From HXMU1420-13 sp965601825 (GTDB lineage: Bacteria > Bacteroidota > Rhodothermia > Balneolales > Balneolaceae), in the NCBI GenBank assembly GCA_965601825.1, contig OZ271839.1, forward strand, positions 3,038,001 through 3,102,000: 64,000 nt of DNA, written 5' to 3'. Shown here piece by piece: positions 7,899 through 19,200 of this stretch (position 1 is its first letter; every line of letters begins with the position of its first letter). Under the pieces are notes generated by a model. The model made no database searches. It had not been told where the DNA came from and saw only the letters and a list, made by a program, of their open reading frames with translations. The position numbers and the translations under genes were made by a program.

Positions 7899-10226
7899 GT
7901 GGACAATCTAAGTTTCTCTAAAGCACAGTTACTTCTTAGGATCTTCTCTCAAAAAATGGAAGACTTGAATGCCCAGTTACAAATGGCATTAGAGTGGTCT
8001 ACGCAAGAACTTGGAATGGAACTTGGCATTATCAGCCATATCCAAAATGATGCATATACCATAAGGAAATTTTGGCCGAATTCAAGTGGATTGGAAGAAG
8101 ATCAAAGATTCGATTTAGAAAACACTTATTGTAGCCTGGCAATCAAAGACGACGATGTCTTTTTTGTTAATCATATGGCTGAAAGCGAGTTTAATGAAGA
8201 GGCTTGTTATCAAAACTTCAAGCTGGAAGCTTACATTGGCAAACCATTTCATTTAGATGGTTCACTTTATGGAACGATTAATTTTTCCAGTTCATCGCCA
8301 AAAGAAGGTGGATTTTCTGAAGAAGAAATTATGTTTGTGCGTTTACTTGCCGGTTGGGTATCACAAACAATTCACAGAGCTACTATTGAAGAACAATTAA
8401 AAGAAGAGCACAGACTTTATAAAATCATTTCTACTAATAGTGCTGAAATGATTTGTATGCATGAACTGGATGGTACCTATTTATATGTTTCACCATCGGT
8501 AAAAGATCTTCTAGGTTATAGTCCACACGAATTAGTTGGCACCAGCCCATATGCTTTATTCCATCCGGACGATTTAGATCGTATAGCCAATGAATCACAT
8601 AATAAAACTGCAAGTGGTAAAGCAGACCCAACCATTGAATATCGAATTAGGAAGAAAGATGGAACGTTTGTTTGGTTTGATACAGCTACCCAGCCTATAA
8701 AAGAACATGGGGAAGTAATTGCTCTTCAAACAACTTCGCGTGAAATAACTGATAGAAAACGAATAGAGCTGTTGTTCCGTCAATCACAAAAGATGGCAAA
8801 TATCGGTGGTTGGGAATTTAACTTGCAATCAAACGAGCTTTACTGGACCGAGGAAGTTTATAACATCCATGAACTGGATCCATCAATACCTATAGATGTT
8901 GAGAAAGCTCTCTCCTATTACCCACAAGAATCGAGAGACAAAGTTCAGCATGCAATGAACGAAGCCATAGCCAATGGCGAGACCTATGATTTAGAATTAC
9001 CCATAAATACAGAAAAGGAAAATGTAATATGGGTTCGTGTAATAATTAAGGCAGAGTTCTTGGGTACGGAAGCTTTCAAGCTTTATGGCACTTTCCAGGA
9101 TATATCTAAAAAGAAACGAATAGAAGAATTATTTACTGATTCCCAGCAGATGGCCAATGTAGGCGGTTGGGAACTTGACCTGGTTAGCGGTGAGCTATTT
9201 TGGACTGATGAGGTGTACCGCATTCATGAAATGGAAGTTGGAACCAAAATAAATGTAGAAGATGGATTAAGTTACTATCCAGAAGGTTTCAGCAGAGATA
9301 GTATTGCAGCAGCTTTGGAAGACACACAAAAAACGGGAAAACCACATGATCTTGAACTTCCATTTATAACTGCAAAAGGTAATAATATTTGGGTAAGAGC
9401 TATTGTAAGAGCAGAATTGCTTGATGGTCAAGCAATAAAGCTTAAAGGAACTTTCCAGGATATCACGCAGAAAAAGCTGAGTGAGGAAAAAATTAAAAAT
9501 CAGCTTGATCAGCTTACTCAACTAAAATCCACAAGGGAAAAATTGTACTCTATTATTGCTCATGATTTGAGAAATTCAATTTATGGCATCACCGGATTAC
9601 TAGAGTTCTTAGTTGATGAAGTTAAATCAGGTGACATTGATAAGGATGATTTAACTGATAAGCTATCCTTAGTTCAAATGTCTGCGGATAATAGTTATAA
9701 ACTTCTCGATAACATGCTTACCTGGGTGAAACTTCAATCAGGAATGTTAGAAGTAAAACCTCATTCATTTGATTTAAATACTGCCCTTGAAACATCCTTA
9801 GATTTACTTCGACCGGCCATTGATACCAAAAAGATTGAGTTAAATCTTCAATTAGAGGCTGACCATCAAATTCATGGCGAACCTAATCTTATTTCAACCA
9901 TACTTCGGAATCTGATTAATAATGCCATTAAGTTTTCTGAACCCGGTAGCTCCATTGATATCACCACTCTTGATTCAACAAATGCTCACATTGACATTTC
10001 AATTCGTGATCATGGAGTTGGAATGACAGAAGAAACACTAGAGAACCTCTTTAATTCAGAAATCCGTCCTCAAAAAAGCGGTACTATGAATGAAAAAGGC
10101 TCCGGTCTTGGATTAATACTGGTCAAAGAATTAGCAGAATTAAGTAAAGGTTCGATTAGTGTGAAATCTGAACTAGGAAAAGGATCTGAATTCACACTTA
10201 GCATCCCAAAAACGCTTGTTTCATAA
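7899..10226 (+). CDS. cytoplasmic sensor histidine kinase, GAF-PAS-PAS-PAS-HisKA-HATPase
   Basis: The protein has 775 residues and no membrane segment. An N-terminal GAF-like domain (about 1-160) is followed by three PAS domains (about 170-285, 286-405, 405-525). The second and third are near-copies, sharing GGWE, ELYWTEEVY/ELFWTDEVY, IHE and GTFQDI. The kinase core has the H-box HDLRN with phospho-acceptor His about 555, N-box LRNLINNAIKF near 662, and the G boxes DHGVGM and GSGLGL. No receiver domain or response regulator lies beside it, so it is an orphan kinase here. The start is GTG at 7899, divergent from the riboswitch-btuB leader; an ATG further in at 7956 would truncate the GAF domain. 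The signal sensed is unknown. Confidence 0.9.
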   Translation: MDNLSFSKAQLLLRIFSQKMEDLNAQLQMALEWSTQELGMELGIISHIQNDAYTIRKFWPNSSGLEEDQRFDLENTYCSLAIKDDDVFFVNHMAESEFNEEACYQNFKLEAYIGKPFHLDGSLYGTINFSSSSPKEGGFSEEEIMFVRLLAGWVSQTIHRATIEEQLKEEHRLYKIISTNSAEMICMHELDGTYLYVSPSVKDLLGYSPHELVGTSPYALFHPDDLDRIANESHNKTASGKADPTIEYRIRKKDGTFVWFDTATQPIKEHGEVIALQTTSREITDRKRIELLFRQSQKMANIGGWEFNLQSNELYWTEEVYNIHELDPSIPIDVEKALSYYPQESRDKVQHAMNEAIANGETYDLELPINTEKENVIWVRVIIKAEFLGTEAFKLYGTFQDISKKKRIEELFTDSQQMANVGGWELDLVSGELFWTDEVYRIHEMEVGTKINVEDGLSYYPEGFSRDSIAAALEDTQKTGKPHDLELPFITAKGNNIWVRAIVRAELLDGQAIKLKGTFQDITQKKLSEEKIKNQLDQLTQLKSTREKLYSIIAHDLRNSIYGITGLLEFLVDEVKSGDIDKDDLTDKLSLVQMSADNSYKLLDNMLTWVKLQSGMLEVKPHSFDLNTALETSLDLLRPAIDTKKIELNLQLEADHQIHGEPNLISTILRNLINNAIKFSEPGSSIDITTLDSTNAHIDISIRDHGVGMTEETLENLFNSEIRPQKSGTMNEKGSGLGLILVKELAELSKGSISVKSELGKGSEFTLSIPKTLVS

Positions 10227-10284
10227 TATCTTCATTACTTTTTTGTATGTGATTAGTAATTGATATTAATTACAAGAGGAAGTC

Positions 10285-10953
10285 ATGAAGAAACTAATCT
10301 ATATAACGCTAATTGTTGCAACCGCTCTTAATATAAATTGTGCATCTACTAAAGACACATCCAGAAAAAGTGTATTCACTTTTAGCTACAAGCAGCAGCA
10401 GTTTGAAATTGTCTCCTTAAGTACGGTTTCGGGTGAAGGAACTAATATTATTAAAGCCCTTAATGAGGATAATTCTTCTGAACAAATTGCCAGAGACTTA
10501 AATCAAGATGGAACTATCGACCTCGTAATTAAGGGTTCACTATCACTAGAAGAATTTGATTACATCTACAAAACCGGAATACGAATAGCTCAATTGTCGG
10601 GTAAATATACAGAGCGAGAACCCCTACGAAGATTTGAATGGCAGCATGAACAATACAATCTTGTTGTTTCAACTTATCTGGATTCTATCGATGAAATTAA
10701 AAACGTGTTCTATATCCAGCTTCAAGCTGATATGACAGAGCATATTTATACTGACTTTTTCTCAAACGGAAAACTTGATGCTTTGGAAAAAGGAACTATT
10801 AATACCGAACGAGCTCAACAACTTTATGAAATGACCTTGCTTAAAGGGCTGGATGAAAATCGAATCACTTTTGAATCAGAAAGATATATAGTTAAAGATA
10901 AACGCACTTTTTGGAACAAAAGAGACAGTGAGGTACTTAGTTCAATCCATTAA
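10285..10953 (+). CDS. small lipoprotein of unknown function
   Basis: This is a 222-residue product with a lipoprotein signal (MKKLIYITLIVATALNINC, lipobox ending at Cys19). A clear Shine-Dalgarno (AGAGGAAG) precedes the ATG. The segment DLNQDGTIDLV is a calcium-loop-like DxxxDGxxD motif. I do not recognise a family for the rest, which is polar and mixed alpha/beta in character. It stands 58 bases after the histidine kinase and 64 before the DUF3047 gene, all on the plus strand, and might be co-transcribed with either. Confidence 0.75.
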   Translation: MKKLIYITLIVATALNINCASTKDTSRKSVFTFSYKQQQFEIVSLSTVSGEGTNIIKALNEDNSSEQIARDLNQDGTIDLVIKGSLSLEEFDYIYKTGIRIAQLSGKYTEREPLRRFEWQHEQYNLVVSTYLDSIDEIKNVFYIQLQADMTEHIYTDFFSNGKLDALEKGTINTERAQQLYEMTLLKGLDENRITFESERYIVKDKRTFWNKRDSEVLSSIH

Positions 10954-11017
10954 TTGTGATACTTTCTTTATAAACGGAGTGAAAAAATTTCAGGTTATTT
11001 AGTGGAAATAATCTGAT

Positions 11018-11749
11018 ATGAGAATAATCCTACTGTTAGCACCACTTCTGTTTTTGCCATTTCTGGTTTTCCCCCAAGATGAAATTCGCATATCAGTTAC
11101 TGAATTTGATCCACTTCAACTAGATGAAAGTGATGAAAATCCCACCTGGAGCGAATTAAGGCTACCGAGAAGGGATGCAACAGCTTATTCTCTTTTTGAA
11201 GATGATAGTCTTGTTGCAATAAGAGCTGAAAGCATGAATAGTGCTTCCGGTTTAGTGTATAAAGTTGATATTGATCCTGCCGAGTTCCCGATTCTTGAAT
11301 GGTCTTGGAGGGTTGATGAAGTAGTTGAAGGCGGAAACTACAAATCTAAAAAGGGCGATGATTATGCAGCTCGAATTTATATCACTTTCGATTATGACAG
11401 AAGAAATCTGAAGCTGTTTGAACGAGTTAAGTATGAGACTTTCAGAACCTTCTCTCGTTTCCCCATTCCAATTCGAGCAATAAATTATATCTGGGCAAAT
11501 CAGGCTGAAGTAGGAACCATCGCACCAAATGCATATACAAATTGGGTGTATATGATTGCTGTTGAATCCGGGCAAGAAAATACCGGAATTTGGAGAGTTC
11601 AAACGCAAAATGTGTACGATGATTACATCTCAGCCTTTGGGGAACAACCACCAAGAATCAGTGGTATAGCAATAATGTCTGATACGGATAACACCAAGGG
11701 TTCGGCAGTAGCTTTTTATGGGGATATCATTTTTAGAAAAGCGCAGTAA
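11018..11749 (+). CDS. DUF3047 family exported protein
   Basis: The product is 243 residues with a Sec signal (MRIILLLAPLLFLPFLVFPQ) and the pattern of the DUF3047 family: LEWSWRVDEV, then KKGDDYAARIYITFDY, then YIWANQ and the C-terminal IAIMSDTDNTKGSAVAFYGDI. The fold resembles a carbohydrate-binding-like beta sandwich, but no biochemical role is established for the family. It is expected in the periplasm. Next downstream, after a 100-base gap without recognisable signals, is the RND efflux operon. Confidence 0.85.
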   Translation: MRIILLLAPLLFLPFLVFPQDEIRISVTEFDPLQLDESDENPTWSELRLPRRDATAYSLFEDDSLVAIRAESMNSASGLVYKVDIDPAEFPILEWSWRVDEVVEGGNYKSKKGDDYAARIYITFDYDRRNLKLFERVKYETFRTFSRFPIPIRAINYIWANQAEVGTIAPNAYTNWVYMIAVESGQENTGIWRVQTQNVYDDYISAFGEQPPRISGIAIMSDTDNTKGSAVAFYGDIIFRKAQ

Positions 11750-11849
11750 AATCAAGAAACTGCAAAATTAGCGTAAAAAAGTTTCGAAACATTGAATTGG
11801 TGAGGGCGTACCGGACGCAATCTTAACCGCTAAAAACAATGTTCAAAAA

Positions 11850-12908
11850 ATGAAAACCCAACAACTCGGTACTTTTTTAACAATAGCTGCATTCTCAATT
11901 ATTTCACTTACCGCTTGCAGCAATGGAGAGAACGGCAATTTTGAAAATGATGATACAGATTCAACACTAGTTATTCCTGTTGAAGTAATGGATGTAAGTC
12001 GTGGTACAATTTCTGCTTACTATTCCAATACTGCTACCCTGGAAGCTGTTGAAGAAGCAAGTGTAGTTTCTAAAGTACGAGGAATTGTACAAGAGATTAA
12101 AGTAGAGGAAGGTGATTACGTTCGTGCAGGTCAAATCATCGCAAAAATTGAAGACGATCAATATAGAATTGAAGCAGAACGTGCGAAAGCTACCATGGAT
12201 CGGATGTACAACGATTATCAAAGAAATAAAGAACTATTCGAGAAAGAATTAATAAGTGCTGAGGTTTACGAAAACTCAAGATTCGAGTATGAATCACAAA
12301 AATCTGCTTATGAACTGGCAGAATTGAATTATGAGCATACTTCAATCAAATCACCAATTAGTGGCGTTGTGTCTGAGCGATTAATTAAAGTGGGTAATAT
12401 GATTGGTATCGATGCACAGGTATTTCAGGTAACTGATTTCGATCCAATTCAAGCTATCCTTTACATCCCAGAGCATGAGCGATCAAAAATCAGAGTTGGT
12501 CAAAGAACTGAACTTTCTGCTGATGCACTACCTGGTCAATTATATACTGGAAAAGTGGAAAGAGTTAGTCCAACCATTGATCCAACTACAGGTACATTCA
12601 AAGTAACTGTGTATATGGATCAGGGGCAGCAAGATCTTCGCCCGGGTATGTTTGGTCGCGTTAAAATTGTTTACGACACTCGTGAAAACACAAAAATGAT
12701 TCCGAAAGCTGCCATCATCTCAGAAGATGAAATTCAATCTGTTTTTGTAATCAAAGATTCTCTTGCATTCAGAAAAATTATTCAAACTGGCTACGTCAAC
12801 GGGATGAATATCGAGGTTCTTAATGGTCTAGAAGATGGTGAAGTAGTTGTTACTACTGGCCAGGGAAGTTTAAGTGATAGTACAAAAGTTAATGTAGTTG
12901 GGCTTTAA
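11850..12908 (+). CDS. RND efflux periplasmic adaptor (membrane fusion protein), lipoprotein
   Basis: This is a 352-residue adaptor of the HlyD/AcrA superfamily that should link the inner-membrane RND pump to an outer-membrane channel. The signal peptide ends in a lipobox (ISLTAC, Cys about 23). The lipoyl/biotinyl half-motifs flank a short coiled-coil hairpin: VVSKVRGIVQEIKVEEGDYV, later IKSPISGVVSERLIKVGNMI. Then come a beta-barrel (ILYIPEHERSKIRVGQ, FKVTVYMD) and the membrane-proximal domain (LRPGMFGRVKI, IQSVFVI). It lies 22 bases before the first permease and is the first gene of a three-gene operon. The short hairpin resembles adaptors of small-molecule or metal RND pumps; the substrate cannot be told. 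Confidence 0.93.
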   Translation: MKTQQLGTFLTIAAFSIISLTACSNGENGNFENDDTDSTLVIPVEVMDVSRGTISAYYSNTATLEAVEEASVVSKVRGIVQEIKVEEGDYVRAGQIIAKIEDDQYRIEAERAKATMDRMYNDYQRNKELFEKELISAEVYENSRFEYESQKSAYELAELNYEHTSIKSPISGVVSERLIKVGNMIGIDAQVFQVTDFDPIQAILYIPEHERSKIRVGQRTELSADALPGQLYTGKVERVSPTIDPTTGTFKVTVYMDQGQQDLRPGMFGRVKIVYDTRENTKMIPKAAIISEDEIQSVFVIKDSLAFRKIIQTGYVNGMNIEVLNGLEDGEVVVTTGQGSLSDSTKVNVVGL

Positions 12909-12930
12909 GCTCTAGCTGAGGATTCTTGTA

Positions 12931-15900
12931 ATGAAACTCATTGATTTTTCTATCAAACGTAAAGTAACTGTGAGTATGTTCACAGTGGCCATCCTACTTT
13001 TTGGGGTGGTTTCGCTAACACGCTTAAATGTGAACTTACTTCCTGATTTAAGCTATCCTACCTTAACAATTCGAACTGAATTTGCAGGTGCGGCTCCTAT
13101 CGAGATCGAAAACCTGATCACAAAGCCAATTGAAGAAGCAGTTGGCGTTGTTAAGGGTGTTAAAAAGGTTCGTTCGATTTCGAGAACAGGACAATCTGAT
13201 GTTGTACTGGAATTCAATTGGGGTACTAATATGGACATCACAAACTTAGATGTGATAGCCAAATTAGATGCTCTACAATTACCTTTGGATGCCAAAAAAC
13301 CAGTTACTCTTCGTTTTGATCCGACTTTAGATCCGGTAATGCGATATGCATTGTATTTTGATGAAGAATCAACTGAACCGGAAATCAGTGATGAGGTTCA
13401 GGTTGATTATGCATCTGAAACGGAAGATTTAAATAGTAGTGATGCCATCACTGAGCTAAAACAGCTTCGAATTATTGCAGATGAGTTACTGAAAAAGAAC
13501 TTGGAATCATCTGATGGAGTTGCCTCGGTAAAAATAAGTGGTGGACTTGAGGAAGAGATTCAGGTAAATCTAGATCAAGCCAGATTAGCTTATCTAAATA
13601 TCCCGATTGAGACAGTAACCGGCATCCTAAGTGCAGAGAATGTTAACCTTTCAGGTGGTAGACTTGAAGAAGGTACTCAACAATATTTAGTAAGAACGCT
13701 GAATGAATTTCAGAATATCGATCAGATTCGAAATGTAATTGTTACTTCTGCTGGCGGTAATACCATCTACCTTAAAGACATTGCAGATGTTACCCAAGCT
13801 TATAAAGAACGTGAAGCAATTACTCGACTGAATGGCATGGAAGCAGTTGAAATTGCTATTTATAAAGAAGGTGATGGCAATACAGTTGCTGTAGCAGGTG
13901 TTGTTGAAGAAAGAATTGATCGAATTAAGCAAACACTACCTGAAGGAATGATGCTTGAGAAAGTATATGATCAATCAATTTTCATTTCTTCAGCTGTAAA
14001 TGAAGTTAAAAACGCCGGTATTATTGGTGGTATACTTGCCGTTCTTATTCTCTATTTCTTCCTGAGAAACTTCTGGACAACAGTTATTATCTCGATTTCT
14101 ATTCCTGTGTCTATTATTGCGACGTTTAACTTGATGTATGGTAACAATATCACGTTGAACATCATGTCGCTTGGTGGTATTGCCTTAGGTATTGGTATGT
14201 TGGTTGATAACTCCATTGTTGTATTGGAGAATATCGCCCGACATCGCGATATGGGTAAAAGTGTATTGAAAGCAGCTCAGGATGGTGCCGGCGAAGTTGG
14301 TACTGCTGTTATTGCTTCGACACTAACTACCGTAGCTGTATTTTTCCCTCTTGTATTTGTAGATGGAATCGCAGGACAGTTATTCCGTGATCAGGCTCTC
14401 ACCGTAACCTTCTCACTATTAGCATCACTTGCAGTTGCAGTTACACTTATCCCTATGATGTCATCATTAAGTGGTAAGAAGAAGGAAATTGCACCATTGG
14501 CATTAAAAGAGCCAAAAACAGCTTTTGGAAGAGGACTTAGAGCTTTACGATTATTCTTCTTCTACAGCATTCCTGCTTTCATTTCAAAGATGTTCAAGTA
14601 TCTAGTTGCAGGTATAGCATTTGTGTTTAAATGGATTTTCCATTTCCCACTTTTAGCTTTTGATAAAGTCTATTCGGGAATTGAGAAATTATATGCCGGT
14701 ATTTTAAGAGGAGCTCTAAATCACCGATTAATCGTACTTGGTATTGCGATTGCAGCATTTGCAGGATCTATTACTCTTATTCCTAGAATCGGAATTGAAT
14801 TAATTCCACAATTATCTCAAGGTGAATTTAAAGTAGAATTTAAATTACCTCCCGGTACTCCTATTGAACAAACAGACGCCGCTTTAAGAAGTGTTCAGGC
14901 AGCTACTAATGAAAATAACAACGTTAGATCAAGTTTTGCAGTAGCAGGAACCGGAAATCGTATGGATGCTAATCCGGATGAAGGTGGCGAAAATTGGGGT
15001 GAATTGAATGTAATGCTGGCTTCAGGAGCATCTTCAGATGTAGAAGCACAAACAATGAGTTCAATGAGGTCTTCACTTGGTCAGGTTCCAGGTTTGCAGT
15101 ATAAATTCTCTAGACCATCACTATTCACATTCTCTACTCCGGTTGAAATCGAAGTAAGCGGCTTCAACCTTGAAGATTTGAAAGAAGTAAGTGACGAACT
15201 ATCACGTAGAATGGAATCAAATCCGAGATTTGCAGATGTGAAGAATACGATGGAAATCGGTTCACCTGAAATTCAGATTTTATTCGATAGAGATCGTGCT
15301 GCGGCTCTTGGTTTACAAGTTCATGAAGTTGCAGATCGTGTTGTAAGTAACGTCCGTGGTGATGTGGCAACCAGATATACCTATCGCGATAGAAAAATTG
15401 ATGTACTAGTTCGTGCACGTGAAGAAGACCGATCATCAGTGGATGAGATTCAGCGAATTGTAGTTAATCCTAATGATGAGCGACCTATTCCTTTAAGTGC
15501 AATTGCAGAAGTGAGAGTTGCAAACGGACCAAGTGAAATTCGACGTGCATCACAACAAAGAGTAGCACTAGTCACAGCTAACCTCAGCTACGGTGATTTA
15601 GGTGATGCAGCAGCTGATGTTGAAGAAATCATCGCAGGTACTAGCATGCCAATTGGTACTTTTGCTAGAATTGCCGGACAAAATGAGGAAATGTCGGATT
15701 CATTCCGCTCATTATTATTCGCACTATCACTTGCAGTATTCTTAGTGTACTTAGTAATGGCTTCACAGTTTGAATCTTTATTACACCCATTTATCATCTT
15801 ATTCACAATTCCTTTAGCATTAATAGGTGCAATTCTTGCACTTTATATAACCGGAACTACCATATCAGTAGTTGTATTTATTGGTTTGATATTACTAGCC

Positions 15901-16236
15901 GGAATTGTTGTAAATAATGCCATTGTATTGATTGATTTAATCAATCAGATTCGCCAAAAAGGTGTTGGTAAGTTTGATGCGATTATGGAAGGTGGAAAGT
16001 CAAGATTACGCCCAATTTTAATGACTACACTTACAACCACTTTGGGACTACTTCCATTAGCTATTGGTTTCGGTGATGGAGCAGAATTAAGAGCACCAAT
16101 GGGTATTACCGTTATCGGTGGTTTACTAGTCTCTACCCTACTCACATTAGTGGTAATTCCTGTGATGTATTCAATTCTTGATTTCAAAGATTATTCTCAA
16201 GAAGACGAATTAGAATCTCTAACAGTGGAAGCATGA
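12931..16236 (+). CDS. RND efflux permease subunit 1 (HAE1/AcrB-like)
   Basis: This is a 1101-residue inner-membrane proton-driven pump. It starts MKLIDFSIKRKVTVSMFTVAI (TM1) and continues with NVNLLPDLSYPTLTIRTEF, porter domains, TM2-TM6 and the TM4 motif GIGMLVDNSIVVLENIARHRD, a second periplasmic half, and TM8-TM12 ending around 1085. The TM4 pair is Asp-Asn (LVDN) rather than the Asp-Asp of AcrB. An extra stretch of about 90 residues with hydrophobic segments lies between TM6 and TM7 (FFFYSIPAFISKMFK, VFKWIFHFPLL). The stop codon overlaps the next permease by 4 bases (ATGA), so the two are translationally coupled. Confidence 0.93.
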   Translation: MKLIDFSIKRKVTVSMFTVAILLFGVVSLTRLNVNLLPDLSYPTLTIRTEFAGAAPIEIENLITKPIEEAVGVVKGVKKVRSISRTGQSDVVLEFNWGTNMDITNLDVIAKLDALQLPLDAKKPVTLRFDPTLDPVMRYALYFDEESTEPEISDEVQVDYASETEDLNSSDAITELKQLRIIADELLKKNLESSDGVASVKISGGLEEEIQVNLDQARLAYLNIPIETVTGILSAENVNLSGGRLEEGTQQYLVRTLNEFQNIDQIRNVIVTSAGGNTIYLKDIADVTQAYKEREAITRLNGMEAVEIAIYKEGDGNTVAVAGVVEERIDRIKQTLPEGMMLEKVYDQSIFISSAVNEVKNAGIIGGILAVLILYFFLRNFWTTVIISISIPVSIIATFNLMYGNNITLNIMSLGGIALGIGMLVDNSIVVLENIARHRDMGKSVLKAAQDGAGEVGTAVIASTLTTVAVFFPLVFVDGIAGQLFRDQALTVTFSLLASLAVAVTLIPMMSSLSGKKKEIAPLALKEPKTAFGRGLRALRLFFFYSIPAFISKMFKYLVAGIAFVFKWIFHFPLLAFDKVYSGIEKLYAGILRGALNHRLIVLGIAIAAFAGSITLIPRIGIELIPQLSQGEFKVEFKLPPGTPIEQTDAALRSVQAATNENNNVRSSFAVAGTGNRMDANPDEGGENWGELNVMLASGASSDVEAQTMSSMRSSLGQVPGLQYKFSRPSLFTFSTPVEIEVSGFNLEDLKEVSDELSRRMESNPRFADVKNTMEIGSPEIQILFDRDRAAALGLQVHEVADRVVSNVRGDVATRYTYRDRKIDVLVRAREEDRSSVDEIQRIVVNPNDERPIPLSAIAEVRVANGPSEIRRASQQRVALVTANLSYGDLGDAAADVEEIIAGTSMPIGTFARIAGQNEEMSDSFRSLLFALSLAVFLVYLVMASQFESLLHPFIILFTIPLALIGAILALYITGTTISVVVFIGLILLAGIVVNNAIVLIDLINQIRQKGVGKFDAIMEGGKSRLRPILMTTLTTTLGLLPLAIGFGDGAELRAPMGITVIGGLLVSTLLTLVVIPVMYSILDFKDYSQEDELESLTVEA

Positions 16237-19200
16237 GTTTTACCGAACTATCCATAAGACGCCCTGTAACCACAATGATGGTGTTTGTGAGCCTTGTAGT
16301 TGTAGGGCTCATAGCAACAAGACTGGTTCCATTGGAATATTTCCCTGATATCAGTTTCCCGGGAGCTTATATCAATGTTCCTTATCCAAATGCTTCGCCT
16401 GATGAAGTTGAGGAACAAGTGATTAAACCAATGGAAGAGGCTCTAGCCACAATCAGTGGTGTTGATCGAATCAACTCAAATTCGGGTGAGAATAATGGTG
16501 GTATTCAGGTAATCTTTGATCAAGGCAGTGATATCCACCTTAAAGCCATTGAAATTAAAGAGAAAATCGAGAGTGTTAGAAATCAATTACCCGACGATTT
16601 CGAATACTACGACATCTATAAATTTGAGGATGGAGGCTCAAATACACTACAACTTCGTATTTCCTCAGAGCGAGATCTTTCGAATGCGTACGATCTACTC
16701 AATCGAAATTTGCAGCAGCGAATTGAACGTATCGAAGGTGTAGGTCAGGTGACTCTTTACGGTGTTGAGAAGAAGGAAATTAGAATTGAGTTAATCAACG
16801 ATCGAATTCTTTCCTATGGTGTGGATCTAAATAGACTCACACAAACATTGCAAAGAGCTAGTTTTTCTACATCTGCAGGAAAAATTACAGATGCAGGTCT
16901 TCGATACAATGTTAGACCAATGGGCGAGTTACGTGGCGTTGAAGACATTGAAGAACTAATTATTGGCGACAATAATCTCAAAGTTAAAGATATTGCAGAT
17001 GTCAAATATGTTGAACCTGTTCGAAATTATGCTCGACATTTAGATCAAAAGTATGCGATTGGCCTAGACATTGTAAAAGAATCATCTGCTAATACTATAG
17101 CAACTGTTGATCGTGTTTTAGAAGAGATTGATGAGATTAATAAGCTACCTGAAATGCAGGGCATTAACATCTTTGAGATGAATAATCAGGCTGATGGGAT
17201 CATGTCTTCGCTTAAAGAACTCATGAATTCGGGACTGATTGGTGCAGGTTTATCTATCTTCATGCTGTTCTTCTTCTTGCGACAAGCAACTACTACATTA
17301 ATTGTTGCTACAGCTGTGCCCTTTTCGCTTACTGTTACTTTAGGATTTTTCTACTTCCTGGGTATTTCGATTAACATTCTTTCAATGACTGGTTTAATAT
17401 TGGCCATTGGTATGTTAGTTGATAATGCGGTTGTTGTAACGGAAAACATTCACAGGCATCAACGGATGGGCTTTACTAACAAGATTGCTGCTGTAATGGG
17501 AGCTCGTCAGGTTGGTATTGCCGTAACTGCCGGTACGCTTACTTCTGTAGTTGTATTCCTTCCTAATATTTTAAATGAAAGCTTTGTAGCACCATATATG
17601 TACTACATAGGGATGCCAATCATTATCTCCTTGGTTGCTTCCCTACTAATTTCACTGACAGTTATACCACTACTTACTTCAAAGATACCAGCGCCTGAGA
17701 AAATCAAGCGTACTATTATTGATAAGTTTTCAGATATCTATGCTAGATTCCTTGGATGGTTTATAGATAGAAGATATGTTTCTACAATTAGCGTAATACT
17801 GCTTTTATTAAGTGGTGCTGTTCCAATTGCGCTGGGCATGAATGTAGATATGTTTCCACGTGTTGAAGAAAGAGAATTGCAACTCACCTATAACCTGAAT
17901 GGATCATATACACTTGATCGTGTAAAGCAGGCTGTTGATAAGGTAGAAGAATATTTATATGACAACCAAGATCGCTTCGAGATTGAGTCTGTATACACTT
18001 ATTATCAACCGGAATTTGCGAATTCAACAATTATTCTGATTGATGAAGAAGATGCAGAAAAGTCTGTTCCATTCATCAAAAAAGAAATTGAAGAGAACCT
18101 GCCACTTGTAACCATTGGTGAGCCAAGTTTTGAGTATAGAAGCCGAAACTCCGGGGAAGCAATTAGAGTGTTTGTTCATGGTGAGTCTATGGATGTTCTG
18201 GAAGAACTTGCAGAACAAGTAGAATGGCGATTAAGTCAGATTGAAGGTTTAGCTGATGTTAAATCTGATGCCGAAAGAGGCGCTGATGAAGTTCGTTTAA
18301 CCATCGATCATGAAAGAGCTCGAAACTACGGCTTGACTTCAACAGCAATTGCACAAACTGTATCTAGTTCTGTTCGGGGTTTTAACTTAAGAAGAATCCG
18401 AGGTGAACAATCAGAAATTGATGTTATTCTTGCATTACAAGATTCTGATCGCCAATCCATCGAGGATTTGAAGGAACTTCCAATAGCTATTGGCGATAAT
18501 CAGAGTGTAAAACTTTCTAGTATCGCTGACTTCGAAGAGACTAAAGGTCCTGGTAGAATTTTTAGAGAAAACAGAAAAACCTCTTTAGGAATTGCTGTTA
18601 ATCTCGATGGCATTACTATGGATAAAGCACGTCCAATAATCACGGAAGTAATGGATCAGATCGTATATCCGGCAGGCTATAATTGGGGTTATGGAAGGAG
18701 CTTTGATAACGATGCTGAAGCAATGGGTGTGATGTTGTTTAACATCGGAATCGCATTCTTCCTTATTTATCTGGTAATGGCATCATTATTTGAATCGCTC
18801 ATTTATCCAACCAGTATTCTAACGTGTATTCTTTATGGTGTGGTTGGAATCTTCTGGTTCTTCTGGATCACAGGAACTACGTTCGATTTCATGTCGCTCA
18901 TTGGAATCTTGATCTTGATGGGAATTGTAGTAAATAACGGTATCGTACTTATTGACCATATTCTTCATCTAAGAAGTGAAGGAATGAGCCGTAGAGAAGC
19001 GATCGTTCAAGGTGGAAAAGATAGAATGCGTCCAATTTTGATGACGGCGGGGACTACAGTTCTCGGTCTAATTCCTCTTGCATTAGGAACCACTCAAATT
19101 GGTGGTGATGGTCCTCCCTACTTCCCGATGGCTCGAGCTATCATCGGCGGGCTTACCTTCTCAACCGTTGTTACGTTGATTGTTCTCCCATCCATTTATA

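Noticed and set aside
11252..11608. 118-codon minus-strand open frame
   Set aside because: Antisense to the DUF3047 gene and without features of its own.
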